Assembly: GCA_044343935.1 (NCBI GenBank)
Contig: JBIJDU010000006.1
Coordinates: forward strand, 1-64,000
DNA from: AcAMD-5 sp044343935
GTDB lineage: Bacteria; Actinomycetota; Actinomycetes; S36-B12; UBA5976
Length of the DNA: 64,000 nt
Direction: 5' to 3'
This document shows positions 52,022 to 60,832 of this stretch, piece after piece; within the stretch, counting starts at the first letter, position 1, and the number at the start of each line of letters is the position of its first letter. Below the pieces are notes generated by a model. That model saw only the letters and a list, made by a program, of their open reading frames with translations, ran no database searches and was not told the DNA's origin. The translations under genes and the position numbers were made by a program.

Positions 52022-52282
52022 CTAATTGATAATCAATGAGTTATCAAGGATTTGATAAATTTGATTTCGTGCACTAAAGATCTTGGCTAAATAGGCTTCA
52101 GCAATCCCTGATTGCTGAGAAACTTGATCTTTTAGTTCTTGATCTGCCCCGTTAGCGCGAATCAGATATTTCGCCTCTTCCCAATCGAAGTGCTCGATCT
52201 CCATCCCCTCTAGAACTGCCAACTCAATCAGGGCTAACTGGAATAGCGCTTCCGAAGGCTGGGGTGGAATGAGTAAATTCAT
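52022..52282 (-). CDS. Small hypothetical protein
   Basis: 86 aa, acidic and mainly helical, with no signal peptide, membrane segment or cysteine. MNLLIPPQPSEAL at the N-terminus and YLIRANGADQELKDQV in the middle do not match a family I know. The coding bias and the exact fit between the zincin stop at 52021 and the region upstream of the iron transporter support a real gene. Function unknown. Confidence 0.6.
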   Translation of the reverse strand: MNLLIPPQPSEALFQLALIELAVLEGMEIEHFDWEEAKYLIRANGADQELKDQVSQQSGIAEAYLAKIFSARNQIYQILDNSLIIN

Positions 52283-52358
52283 GAGGGAATGCTCTCATAG
52301 GCCTGGTGTGAGGTGAATAACACAAGGAAAAATTTGCCAAAAGCAGATAGGTGGGGTT

Positions 52359-53417
52359 ATGGTTATGTCGAATTACGAAAGGATGAATTTGCGTAAATAT
52401 TTTGGGCTAGCCACCATGGTCGCCCTTATCTTGAGCCTTACCGCTTGCGCAGCTGATTCAGATCAGGCAACTGGCGCAGGTGACTCATTAAGCGGAACTG
52501 AATTGACTGTCTACTCTGGCCGAAGTGAAGAATTCATTGGCCCATTTTTTGCTGACTTTGAGGCAGCAACTGGAATTGAATTGAATGTTCGATATGGCGA
52601 TTCCGCTGAATTAGCCGCACAGCTCTTAGAAGAAGGTGACAACTCCCCAGCTGACATCTTTATCTCACAAGATGCCGGTTCCTTGGGTGCGGTAGCAGAA
52701 GCAGGAATGCTCGCCTCTTTGGAAAGTGATGTTCTCTCATTGGTTCCAACTGAATATGCGGCAGCGGAAGGAAACTGGGTAGGAATTACTGGCCGAGCCC
52801 GAGTTTTTGCCTATGATCCGATCAAAGTAACTGAGTTACCAACTTCCATTGATGATTTATTGGATCCAAAATGGGATGGCAAAATTGGCTTTGCACCAAC
52901 AAACGCATCATTTCAAGGATTTGTGACAGCACTGCGACAACTGCGCGGTGATGCAGCAGCAGAAGCATGGTTAACTGGCTTGGCAGCTAACAATCCGGTG
53001 CCTTATGAAAAAAATACCATGATTGTAGAAGCAATTAATGCGGGTCAGATTGAAATAGGTTTAACCAATCATTACTACATTTATACCGTAGCTGATGGGC
53101 TTGGCACTGAAATAAATGTTAAAGATGGTTTCTTTGCCGCAGGCGATCCAGGTAATTTGATTAATGTTTCTGGCGCTGGAGTCTTGAATACTGCTGCAAA
53201 TTCAGCTGGTGCTCTTGAACTGATTAAATTCTTGCTTAGCGATGAATCACAAAATCGATTTGTAACTGATACCTATGAATATTCAGTACTTCCAAGTATT
53301 CCAGCACCGCAAGATCTACCTTCCTTTGTTGAGATCGGCTCCCCAATAGTTGATTTAGACGCATTAAAGGATGTTAGAAGAACTCAAGAGATGTTAATTA
53401 GGGCCGGCTTGCTTTGA
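52359..53417 (+). CDS. Iron(III)-type ABC transporter substrate-binding lipoprotein
   Basis: 352 aa. The lipobox LSLTAC precedes a type 2 periplasmic-binding fold typical of FbpA/AfuA proteins: ELTVYSGRSEEFIGPFFADF, EGDNSPADIFISQDAGSLGA, WDGKIGFAPTNASFQGFVTA and the Tyr pair in NHYYIYTV that coordinates ferric iron in characterised homologues. AGGTGG upstream supports the ATG at 52359. Its stop overlaps the permease TTG start. Ligand iron is inferred from the family and the Tyr residues. Confidence 0.92.
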   Translation: MVMSNYERMNLRKYFGLATMVALILSLTACAADSDQATGAGDSLSGTELTVYSGRSEEFIGPFFADFEAATGIELNVRYGDSAELAAQLLEEGDNSPADIFISQDAGSLGAVAEAGMLASLESDVLSLVPTEYAAAEGNWVGITGRARVFAYDPIKVTELPTSIDDLLDPKWDGKIGFAPTNASFQGFVTALRQLRGDAAAEAWLTGLAANNPVPYEKNTMIVEAINAGQIEIGLTNHYYIYTVADGLGTEINVKDGFFAAGDPGNLINVSGAGVLNTAANSAGALELIKFLLSDESQNRFVTDTYEYSVLPSIPAPQDLPSFVEIGSPIVDLDALKDVRRTQEMLIRAGLL

Positions 53418-54973
53418 CCTTAACTCGCACTCCAGCAACCCCCAGCGGAAGGACCGCTGGGGGTATTGCTGTTCCTAGGGTGCTACGTCTATCTGCCGTT
53501 TTGGTTCTAATGCTTGCCAGTATTCCGCTTGGCTATCTGGTAATCCGTGCCAGCGGTGGTGGTTTTGATGCGGCAGCTGCAGTATTGCTGCGTGAAAAAA
53601 CCATCAACATGGTTTTCACCACCGTCGCGCTTGCGATATTGGTTGCGCTGTTTTCATCATTGTTAGGAATTAGTTCAGCATGGTTAATTCAGCGAACGAA
53701 TTTGCCAGTTAGTAAATTGTTTTTGGTTCTGGGTACTTTGACTCTTGCCGTGCCAAGTTATGTTTCTACTTACGCGTGGATTGCGTTAATCCCAAACTTT
53801 GCTGGGTTTTGGGCAGCGGTATTTATTCTCACGCTGACCACTGCACCATATGTCTTACTCGCAAGCCTAGCTGCCCTGCGACGCATAGACGCCACTCAAG
53901 AAGAATCCGCACGAGCGCTGGGATTGAATTCAGTTGCAGTTGCAAAACGTGTTATCTGGCCACAGGCAAGACCTACGGTGTCAGCTTCAGTGCTATTGGC
54001 CATGCTCTACGTGTTGAGTGATTTTGGTGCGGTCTCACTGCTTCGAGTTGATACTTTTACTCGAGTAGTTCATACCATGTATAAAGCAGCCTATGACCGT
54101 AGTGCGGCAGCAGTAGTTGCGATTATCCTGGTGCTGCTTGCCGCAATTTTGATTTACACCGAGCAGCGAGCACGCGGCAAAGCGGTAGCCGCAAAATCAG
54201 GGCTAGGTTCAATTAGGTTGGCACCAAAAGTAGATTTAAGTTGGAAAAAGTATTTAGCAGCAAGCTACCTGTTGGCCATTGCCACAGCATCAATTGGGGT
54301 GCCATTTTATGTGTTGGTTACCAGATTTATTTCAGTTTCTGCTGACATTAATTTTTCAGATTTAGTTACGGCTGCAATTTCCACACTTTCAGCAGCCTTC
54401 ACAGGCGCACTCATGGCGATGGCATTTGCGATCCCGCTTGGAATTTTGGCAGCGAGATATCGTTCAAAACTTTCTAGTTGGGCTGAGATTGGTATTTTGT
54501 TGACTCATGCGCTGCCTGGCGTGGTAATTGGACTTGCGTTGGTTGCGCTTGGCTCCAATCTAGGATTCTTGTATCAAACCCTGCCGCTACTTGCGTTCAG
54601 CTATGCCGTGTTGTTCTTAGCAAAGGCAGTAGGTTCAATTAGGAATAGTTTTGCTCGAGTGCCAAAAGTTTATGATGATATTTCTCGCTCACTTGGCTAT
54701 ACATCGTGGCAGACCATACGAAAGGTAACTATTCCAATCGCAGCACCTGGTGTTATTACTGGCTTTTTATTAGTGCTGTTAACTGCCATGAAGGAGCTAC
54801 CAGCTACGCTGATGTTGCGGCCAACCGGGTTTGATACGCTCGCGACTGAGATCTGGACTAAAACTGCAATTAGTCAATATGGCCAAGCCGCACCTTATGC
54901 GCTGCTGCTAGTTCTCGTAGCTGCTATTCCAACTTATCTGCTTTCCCGCCCCGACCGAGCGCAACCAGAGTAA
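53414..54973 (+). CDS. Iron(III)-type ABC transporter permease, fused two-domain
   Basis: 519 aa with about twelve membrane helices: two fused permease halves as in FbpB/SfuB. The EAA loops are EESARALGLNSVAVAKRVIWP and, in the second half, DDISRSLGYTSWQTIRKVTIP. A TTG start overlaps the binding-protein stop (TTGA). The ATPase gene follows after 20 bp. Confidence 0.92.
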   Translation: MTLTRTPATPSGRTAGGIAVPRVLRLSAVLVLMLASIPLGYLVIRASGGGFDAAAAVLLREKTINMVFTTVALAILVALFSSLLGISSAWLIQRTNLPVSKLFLVLGTLTLAVPSYVSTYAWIALIPNFAGFWAAVFILTLTTAPYVLLASLAALRRIDATQEESARALGLNSVAVAKRVIWPQARPTVSASVLLAMLYVLSDFGAVSLLRVDTFTRVVHTMYKAAYDRSAAAVVAIILVLLAAILIYTEQRARGKAVAAKSGLGSIRLAPKVDLSWKKYLAASYLLAIATASIGVPFYVLVTRFISVSADINFSDLVTAAISTLSAAFTGALMAMAFAIPLGILAARYRSKLSSWAEIGILLTHALPGVVIGLALVALGSNLGFLYQTLPLLAFSYAVLFLAKAVGSIRNSFARVPKVYDDISRSLGYTSWQTIRKVTIPIAAPGVITGFLLVLLTAMKELPATLMLRPTGFDTLATEIWTKTAISQYGQAAPYALLLVLVAAIPTYLLSRPDRAQPE

Positions 54974-54993
54974 CTGCGAGAAAATATCACCCT

Positions 54994-56010
54994 ATGACTG
55001 CCCTAAAAATTGATGGCTTAACTGTCACTTACGCCAACCGGCCAGTGCTTAATGAACTGAGCTTGCATGTGCCAAGTGGTGCGTTTGCCACAGTGCTGGG
55101 TCCATCAGGCTGCGGCAAAACTACCTTACTCAGAGCAATTGCTGGCTTCATCTCACCATTTAGTGGAACGATTCGATTTGGCGATCAATTAGTTAGCGTT
55201 TCATCCATTGTGGTACCACCAGAGCGTCGCAAAGTTGGTTATGTTGCGCAAGAAGGTGCGCTGTTTCCGCACTTAACAGTTGCGCAGAATATCGCCTTTG
55301 GTATTACTGATAGCAAAGTTAAATCAGATTTAGTTGCTGAACTACTCGATCTAATTGGTATGAGTAAATTTGCTAACCGGATGCCGAATGAATTATCTGG
55401 CGGACAACAAACTCGAGTTGCGTTGGCTCGCGCACTGGCACCAGAGCCAAAAGTGATGTTATTGGATGAACCATTTAGTGCGCTTGATGCTGCGCTTCGA
55501 GATGATTTGCGAGCAGAAGTCAGTGAGTTGTTAAAGAATCGAAAAACCACCACATTGATGGTGACGCACGATCGAGAGGAAGCATTAGTAGTAGCTGATC
55601 TAGTTGCGTTGATGCGATCAGGTCAGTTTGTGCAAACCGGTACACCAACTGAGGTTTACCTTGATCCAGTATCACCAGAGGTAGCCATTTCAACAGGCGA
55701 TGTGTTGTTGCTGAGCTCAACTAAGGACGAAGCGGGCAAGATTGATTCAGTGCTAACACCAACAAAATTGGGCACAGAATTTGTTTCTGGCAAATTAGTG
55801 ATTCGTCCGGAAGAGATTCGGATCAAGCCAGCAGGCAGCGGCATTGCGGCATCAGTTATTGATCTGGATTATTACGGCCATGATGCGGTGGTTCATCTAG
55901 ATGCCGCAGGTGAGCGAATAAATGTCCGAATTAGTGGGGATTTGAAAGTTCAGGTTGGCGATCAGGTTGGGCTAGAACATGTTGGTCCGATTCGGTGGTT
56001 TCCAAACTGA
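54994..56010 (+). CDS. Iron(III)-type ABC transporter ATPase
   Basis: 338 aa. Walker A GPSGCGKTT, Q-loop VAQEGALFPHLTV, signature LSGGQQTRVALARALA, Walker B VMLLDEPFSALD and H-loop VTHDREEA are all intact. A C-terminal TOBE-like domain (about 240-335; LVIRPEEIRIKPA, HDAVVHLDAAGERINVRI) matches FbpC/PotA-type ATPases. It completes the importer encoded at 52359-56010. Confidence 0.93.
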   Translation: MTALKIDGLTVTYANRPVLNELSLHVPSGAFATVLGPSGCGKTTLLRAIAGFISPFSGTIRFGDQLVSVSSIVVPPERRKVGYVAQEGALFPHLTVAQNIAFGITDSKVKSDLVAELLDLIGMSKFANRMPNELSGGQQTRVALARALAPEPKVMLLDEPFSALDAALRDDLRAEVSELLKNRKTTTLMVTHDREEALVVADLVALMRSGQFVQTGTPTEVYLDPVSPEVAISTGDVLLLSSTKDEAGKIDSVLTPTKLGTEFVSGKLVIRPEEIRIKPAGSGIAASVIDLDYYGHDAVVHLDAAGERINVRISGDLKVQVGDQVGLEHVGPIRWFPN

Positions 56011-56029
56011 ACTAGCGGGTGATTTCAAC

Positions 56030-56035
56030 TAAAGT
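56030..56035 (+). promoter_or_regulatory. Probable -10 box before purF
   Basis: TAAAGT ends 6 nt before the purF GTG, with no ribosome site, consistent with a leaderless purF-purM transcript separate from the ABC operon. Confidence 0.45.
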
Positions 56036-56041
56036 ACCGCT

Positions 56042-57508
56042 GTGATTAGGGCTGATGGCCGACTAGGCCACGAGTTAAGTCCAGAAGAACACCTACCCCA
56101 AGATGCATGTGGTGTATTTGGTATTTATGCCCCCAATGAAGATGTCGCTCGATTAACTTATTTTGGTCTTTATGCACTGCAACATCGCGGCACTGAATCT
56201 GCTGGCATTGCCGTTTCTGATGGTGAAGCGATCATGGTTTATAAAGATATGGGATTAGTGGCGCAGGTATTTAACGACGCTGCGCTGGATTCGCTTAAAG
56301 GAATTATTGCAGTTGGCCACACTCGATATTCCACAACTGGCGCCACTAACTGGGATAACGCCCAACCGACTTTTCATGTTGGTCAGAATCGACAGATTGC
56401 CCTTGGTCATAACGGCAATTTAATGGATGTAAACAAACTACATGAGAAACTCCACAACGGCCGAGTGCTAACTGGCAAAGGAATTCGCGGCACTAGCGAC
56501 ACTGAATTAGTTGCTGCGTTAATTGCATCTAATCCAGCAGAAAGCACTATTGCTGCGCTGAAAGATGAGTTGATTGAGCTAAAAGGTGCATATTCATTTG
56601 TGCTAACTGATGCTAAAAGTTTAATTGGTGCTCGCGATCCACAGGGAATTCGACCATTAGTGATTGGTCAATTAAATGATGGTTGGGTCATTACATCTGA
56701 AACTGCTGCGTTAGACATTGTTGGTGCGAAGTATCTACGTGATGTAGAGCCCGGTGAAATAGTAGTAATTGATGAAACTGGCATGTCCAGTCATACTTTT
56801 GCACCAAGTAAACCAGCTCACTGCTTGTTTGAATATGTTTACTTAGCACGTCCCGATACCTTGCTTACTGGCCGCAGTGTTCATGCCACGCGAGTTGAGA
56901 TTGGCCGCAAACTTGCCCAAGAGCATCCAGCGCCAGCAGATTTAGTTATTCCGGTGCCGGATTCGGGCACACCTGCGGCAGTTGGTTATGCCCAAGCATC
57001 AGGTATTCCGTTTGCGCAAGGATTAATTAAAAATGCCTATGTTGGTCGAACCTTTATTCAACCAACTCAGACCATTCGCCAACTTGGTATTCGGATGAAG
57101 CTAAATCCACTCAAAGAAGTAATTGCTGGACGTAGATTAGTTGTGGTGGATGATTCAATTGTTAGAGGTAATACGCAGCGAGCGATTGTGAAAATGCTCA
57201 AAGATGCTGGTGCGCTAGAAGTGCATGTTCGGATCTCCTCGCCACCGGTGTTGTGGCCGTGTTTTTATGGAATTGATTTTGCTCAAAAAGAAGAGTTGAT
57301 TGCAGATGGCAAAACTATTGAACAAATCCGAGAATCAATTGGTGCAGATTCGTTAGGTTTTGCATCCCTAGAATTATTAACGGCAGCAACTAAATTGCCA
57401 AGTGAGAATTTATGTCGTGCCTGTTTTGATGGTAAATATCCAATTGAAGTTGCCGAGGATGTTAAGCGTGGCAAGCTTCATCGCGAACTTCCGATATTAA
57501 ATGGCTGA
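56042..57508 (+). CDS. purF: Amidophosphoribosyltransferase
   Basis: 488 aa enzyme for the committed purine step, PRPP plus glutamine to phosphoribosylamine. The N-terminal nucleophile Cys appears in QDACGVFGIYAP after a short propeptide of about 23 residues; LQHRGTESAGIA and GHNGNL mark the glutaminase domain; the PRPP loop is LVVVDDSIVRGNT. CxxC-type residues near the C-terminus (LCRACFDGKYP) suggest an iron-sulfur cluster as in Bacillus-type enzymes. GTG start; overlaps purM by 8 nt. Confidence 0.97.
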   Translation: MIRADGRLGHELSPEEHLPQDACGVFGIYAPNEDVARLTYFGLYALQHRGTESAGIAVSDGEAIMVYKDMGLVAQVFNDAALDSLKGIIAVGHTRYSTTGATNWDNAQPTFHVGQNRQIALGHNGNLMDVNKLHEKLHNGRVLTGKGIRGTSDTELVAALIASNPAESTIAALKDELIELKGAYSFVLTDAKSLIGARDPQGIRPLVIGQLNDGWVITSETAALDIVGAKYLRDVEPGEIVVIDETGMSSHTFAPSKPAHCLFEYVYLARPDTLLTGRSVHATRVEIGRKLAQEHPAPADLVIPVPDSGTPAAVGYAQASGIPFAQGLIKNAYVGRTFIQPTQTIRQLGIRMKLNPLKEVIAGRRLVVVDDSIVRGNTQRAIVKMLKDAGALEVHVRISSPPVLWPCFYGIDFAQKEELIADGKTIEQIRESIGADSLGFASLELLTAATKLPSENLCRACFDGKYPIEVAEDVKRGKLHRELPILNG

Positions 57509-58583
57509 TTACAAATCTGCCGGAGTTGATACCCAAGCAGGGGAACGCGCAGTTGAGTTAATGAAGGAAGCGGTGCTAGCTGCACAGCGACCAGAAACAG
57601 TTGGTGCATTTGGCGGCTTTGCTGGGTTATTTGATGCTTCAAAGCTGAAGGATTACACCAAGCCACTATTAGTGACTGGCACCGATGGTGTTGGTACTAA
57701 AATCGAAATCGCAAAAGCGCTAGATAAGCATGACACCATTGGCATTGATCTGGTTGCAATGGTGGTTGATGACATTGTAACTGTCGGCGCGGAACCACTC
57801 TTTATCACTGATTACATCGCAACTGGCAAAGTTAAACCAGAACTAATCGCACAGGTAGTAACTGGAATTGCAGCTGGAGCTAAATTAGCAAATGTTTCAC
57901 TGTTAGGTGGTGAAACTGCCGAACATCCAGGCGTGATGAGCGAAACAGATTATGACCTTGCTTGTGCTGGCACGGGCATTGTCGAAGCAGCTGATTTATT
58001 AGGTGCTGAAAAAGTTGAGATTGGCGATGTGGTGCTGGCAATTAGATCAAGCGGACTGCACTCAAACGGCTTCTCGTTAGTTCGAAAAATAATTGCAGAG
58101 CAAAACTTAAACTTAAGCACCATCGTGCCTGATTTTGGTAAGACGCTGGGGGAAGAGTTGCTTACCCCAACCGATATCTACTGCACTGATCTGCTTAAAC
58201 TAATGAAGACAGTGCCAACGGCAGTCCACGCAATTTCCCATGTCACAGGTGGTGGGATTGCAGCTAATTTGGCTCGGGTGCTGCCCATGGCCGCTCATGT
58301 TGATTTAGATAGATCAAGTTGGCAGCCAGATCAAATCTTTAGTTACTTGGCCAAAAAGAATAAATCTGAGTTAGCTGCATTTGAAGACACTTTTAATCTA
58401 GGCATTGGCATGTTGTTGGTTGTGGCAGCTGATGAAGTATCAAGTGTGAAATCAGCGTTGACCAAAATTGGTCGCGATGCTTGGCTGGTTGGTGAAGTGG
58501 TGACCCGGACAAATCAAATCTCAGATGCCGCACCTAAAGGTGGCAGTGGCGGCTCAGTTAAGTTGGTAAACAGCTTTAGTTAA
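57501..58583 (+). CDS. purM: AIR synthase (FGAM cyclo-ligase)
   Basis: 360 aa enzyme making aminoimidazole ribonucleotide from FGAM with ATP, step 5. Seen: VTGTDGVGTKIEIAKALDKHDTIG-type ATP site, DLVAMVVDDIV, LLGGETAEHPGV, SSGLHSNGFSLVRK and HVTGGGIAANLARVLP. Starts within purF. The stop overlaps the convergent DUF3073 stop and lies in a terminator-like hairpin. Confidence 0.97.
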   Translation: MADYKSAGVDTQAGERAVELMKEAVLAAQRPETVGAFGGFAGLFDASKLKDYTKPLLVTGTDGVGTKIEIAKALDKHDTIGIDLVAMVVDDIVTVGAEPLFITDYIATGKVKPELIAQVVTGIAAGAKLANVSLLGGETAEHPGVMSETDYDLACAGTGIVEAADLLGAEKVEIGDVVLAIRSSGLHSNGFSLVRKIIAEQNLNLSTIVPDFGKTLGEELLTPTDIYCTDLLKLMKTVPTAVHAISHVTGGGIAANLARVLPMAAHVDLDRSSWQPDQIFSYLAKKNKSELAAFEDTFNLGIGMLLVVAADEVSSVKSALTKIGRDAWLVGEVVTRTNQISDAAPKGGSGGSVKLVNSFS

Positions 58584-58590
58584 GCTGTTT
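58568..58590. terminator. Hairpin spanning two convergent stop codons
   Basis: Arms 58568-58576 and 58582-58590 (9 bp) enclose TAGTT. The stop codons of purM and the DUF3073 gene overlap within the loop and arm. It can terminate in both directions. Confidence 0.55.
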
Positions 58591-58771
58591 CATCCTCATC
58601 TTCGTCATCTTCATACACCGCGTACTTATCTGCTAAATCGGCGTATTGAGCATCATCATTGTGTTTTGTTGCAAGCTCTTGCTGCAATTTATCTAGATCA
58701 GTGTCAAATGAGTGATATTTCAATTCTCTAGCAACACGCGTCTGTTTTGCCTTTTTCCGGCCTCGGCCCAT
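58580..58771 (-). CDS. DUF3073 family protein
   Basis: 63 aa actinobacteria-specific protein. The N-terminus MGRGRKKAKQTRVARELKY is basic and typical of DUF3073; the C-terminus DEDEDETA is strongly acidic. Its place right after purM, convergent, is conserved in many actinobacteria. Function unknown; the charged ends suggest RNA or ribosome contact. Confidence 0.92.
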   Translation of the reverse strand: MGRGRKKAKQTRVARELKYHSFDTDLDKLQQELATKHNDDAQYADLADKYAVYEDDEDEDETA

Positions 58772-58894
58772 GCGTGGCCCTCCCAGACTGTTCCTCGTAT
58801 TTTCTCAGGGGCAGAGTTTAGCGGGGGGATTCACAGAATTAAACAGGTGACTTTTGTCCGATTCTTTGAGAGAGTGACCTTGGAGGGTATGAAT

Positions 58895-59095
58895 ATGAGT
58901 AGTCATGAGGAGTTGATGACCCCAGGTCAGGTGGCCAAACTGTTCGCAGTTGACCCAAAAACTGTTTCCAGGTGGGCGAACTCAGGCAAGATCACCACAG
59001 TCAAAACCCTGGGCGGGCACCGGAGATTTCGGGCCGCTGAAATCCGAGCCATGCTGGCAGCCAGTCAGGGGTCGGGTCTAGACGATATGCGCTAA
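58895..59095 (+). CDS. bldC: BldC-like MerR-type DNA-binding protein
   Basis: 66 aa single-domain winged helix. LMTPGQVAKLFAVDPKTVSRW and TLGGHRRFRAAEIRAML are nearly the BldC consensus, the developmental regulator of Streptomyces that binds direct repeats cooperatively; here it lies in a lineage without sporulation, so the role must differ. The ATG at 58895 has GGAGGG seven bases upstream; an ATG at 58889 is also possible but is too close to it. The long in-frame extension upstream is not coding. Confidence 0.9.
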   Translation: MSSHEELMTPGQVAKLFAVDPKTVSRWANSGKITTVKTLGGHRRFRAAEIRAMLAASQGSGLDDMR

Positions 59096-59102
59096 CTTAC
59101 GC

Positions 59103-59126
59103 TACCGTAACCTACGGTACCGTAAC
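59103..59126. promoter_or_regulatory. Candidate operator with TACCGTA repeats
   Basis: TACCGTA (59103-59109), TACGGTA (59113-59119) and TACCGTA (59118-59124) form overlapping inverted and direct repeats; 59113-59124 is a perfect 12-bp palindrome. It lies between bldC and the nitronate monooxygenase-like gene, just before the AGGAG ribosome site. TetR-family operators often look like this. Confidence 0.5.
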
Positions 59127-59137
59127 TTAGGAGCAGG

Positions 59138-60550
59138 TTGAATAACTCGCTTGGACTCCCTGTGGTGATTCAGGGCGGCATGGGGGTGGCAGTTTCCGGT
59201 TGGGAACTGGCTTACAGCGTTGCTAATCACGGCCACTTGGGTGTGGTCAGCGGCACCGCGCTAGATACCGTGGTCGCTCGCCGATTACAAAATGGTGATC
59301 CGGGCGGGCATATGCGCCGAGCACTTGCTGAATTTCCTTATCCACAAGTTACCGAAAAATTGTTAGCTGCTTGGTATTTACCCGAAGGACGAAATGGGAA
59401 ACCCTATCGACCGATGCATCGCATTAGTTTGAAATCAAATGTTGAACATGATCAACTTGTTGCGGCGGCAAACTTTGCTGAAGTTTGGCTAGCCAAACAA
59501 TCTGGCGGCAAAGTTGGCATTAACTTTTTAGAGAAACTACAAACCGCAACTCCAGCTGCGCTTTATGGCGCAATGCTGGCAGAAGTTGATGTGGTGTTAA
59601 TGGGCGCTGGTATCCCGCGTGAAATCCCACAACTTATTCGAGATTTTGCGGCAGGTAACATTGGCGCCTTAACTGTTGACGCTGATCGACCTAATGATGT
59701 CGCTGCACCTAAGTTAAGTTTTGATCCAGTTGCGGCATTTGGCATTGCGAAAAAACTTAAAGCACCAAAGTTTTTAGCAATTGTGACAGCTGAAGTGTTA
59801 GCAAATTATTTGGCACGAAGTGAAATAACTCGCCCAGATGGTTTTGTGGTTGAGCATTGGATGGCAGGTGGCCACAATGCACCTCCTAGAAAATTACAAG
59901 ATACCGAATCTGGCTTTGGTCCGCTAGATGAAGTTAACCTGGAAAAGATGCGCGCAGTTGGTTTGCCGTTCTGGTTAGCCGGTGGCCGGGCTACCGCTGC
60001 GGCGGTTAAAGATGCGATTGATCATGGTGCAGCAGGGGTTCAAGTTGGATCGTTGTTTGCGCTATCAAATGAATCTGGCATGCGCGATGATTTAAGAATT
60101 CAGATGTTGCAAGCAGCAAAAGAAAAGAAACTAAAGGTCAGAACAGATCATCGTGCCAGTCCAACGGGTTTTCCCTTTAAAGTAGTTGAACTACCGGGCA
60201 CAGTTGGTATGGCAGAAACATTTAAAGCTCGACCAAAACTTTGTGACTTAGGTTATTTGAGATCAAACACTATTACCGATGATGGCAAAGTTATTTCAAA
60301 ATGCGCATCAGAGCCAGAGAAACCTTTTTTGCGCAAAGGTGGCGATGAAGCTGAGATCGAAGGCCGGATCTGTCTATGCAATGGCTTGCTAGCAACAATT
60401 GGGCTCGGTCAAGAACGCGCTGATGGTTATCACGAAGCACCACTTTTGACTTTAGGTGCGACAACTAGTGATGTGGAACATATGCTGCAACTGCATCCAG
60501 ATGGCTGGAGCGCGAAAGACGTATTGGATTTACTTACTTCAAAAATTTAA
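59138..60550 (+). CDS. Nitronate monooxygenase-family FMN protein
   Basis: 470 aa TIM-barrel flavoprotein. PVVIQGGMGVAVSGWELAY at the N-terminus, DGFVVEHWMAGGHNAPP (FMN phosphate/His region), LPFWLAGGRATAAAVKDAI and AGVQVGSLFALSNESG fit the 2-nitropropane dioxygenase/nitronate monooxygenase family. The C-terminal 100 residues carry Cys-rich segments (CASEPEKPFLRKGG, GRICLCNGLLATIG) found in a longer subfamily related to enoyl-reductase or PfaD-like proteins, so nitronate may not be the real substrate. TTG start supported by AGGAG at 59129-59133. Confidence 0.85.
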   Translation: MNNSLGLPVVIQGGMGVAVSGWELAYSVANHGHLGVVSGTALDTVVARRLQNGDPGGHMRRALAEFPYPQVTEKLLAAWYLPEGRNGKPYRPMHRISLKSNVEHDQLVAAANFAEVWLAKQSGGKVGINFLEKLQTATPAALYGAMLAEVDVVLMGAGIPREIPQLIRDFAAGNIGALTVDADRPNDVAAPKLSFDPVAAFGIAKKLKAPKFLAIVTAEVLANYLARSEITRPDGFVVEHWMAGGHNAPPRKLQDTESGFGPLDEVNLEKMRAVGLPFWLAGGRATAAAVKDAIDHGAAGVQVGSLFALSNESGMRDDLRIQMLQAAKEKKLKVRTDHRASPTGFPFKVVELPGTVGMAETFKARPKLCDLGYLRSNTITDDGKVISKCASEPEKPFLRKGGDEAEIEGRICLCNGLLATIGLGQERADGYHEAPLLTLGATTSDVEHMLQLHPDGWSAKDVLDLLTSKI

Positions 60551-60551
60551 G

Positions 60552-60628
60552 TGGTGGCCAGGGCCGGGATCGAACCGGCGACCTTCCACTTTTCAGGCGG
60601 ACGCTCGTACCGACTGAGCTACCTGGCC
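60552..60628 (-). tRNA. tRNA-Phe (GAA)
   Basis: 77 nt including an encoded CCA. The acceptor GGCCAGG/CCTGGCC pairs perfectly, the anticodon loop CTGAAAA gives GAA, and the T-arm GGTTCGATCC is normal. It begins 2 bp after the preceding gene's stop. Confidence 0.95.
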
Positions 60629-60665
60629 ACACCACAAGGTGTTTCTAGCGAACTAGAAATACCAG

Positions 60666-60739
60666 CGACCCCGACGGGACTTGAACCCGCGACCTCCGCC
60701 GTGACAGGGCGGCGCGCTAACCAACTGCGCTACGGGGCC
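60666..60739 (-). tRNA. tRNA-Asp (GTC)
   Basis: 74 nt without encoded CCA. The anticodon loop CTGTCAC between CCGCC and GGCGG gives GTC; the T-arm GGTTCAAGTCC is normal. Confidence 0.95.
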
Positions 60740-60759
60740 TCGTTGCGTAACGAGACACG

Positions 60760-60832
60760 TACCCCCAACGGGATTTGAACCCGCGCTACCGCCGTGAAAG
60801 GGCGGCGTCCTAGGCCGCTAGACGATGGGGGC
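60760..60832 (-). tRNA. tRNA-Glu (TTC)
   Basis: 73 nt without encoded CCA. The anticodon loop CTTTCAC between CCGCC and GGCGG gives TTC. First of three tRNAs on the minus strand (Glu-Asp-Phe), likely one transcript. Confidence 0.95.

Noticed and set aside
58712..58888. A 60-residue N-terminal extension of the BldC-like protein
   Set aside because: It would overlap the DUF3073 gene on the other strand, and a strong ribosome site supports the start at 58889-58895, which gives the normal BldC length.
60551..60778. A 75-codon plus-strand reading frame across the tRNA cluster
   Set aside because: It runs antisense through tRNA-Phe and tRNA-Asp; its peptide matches the false proteins often translated from tRNA genes.
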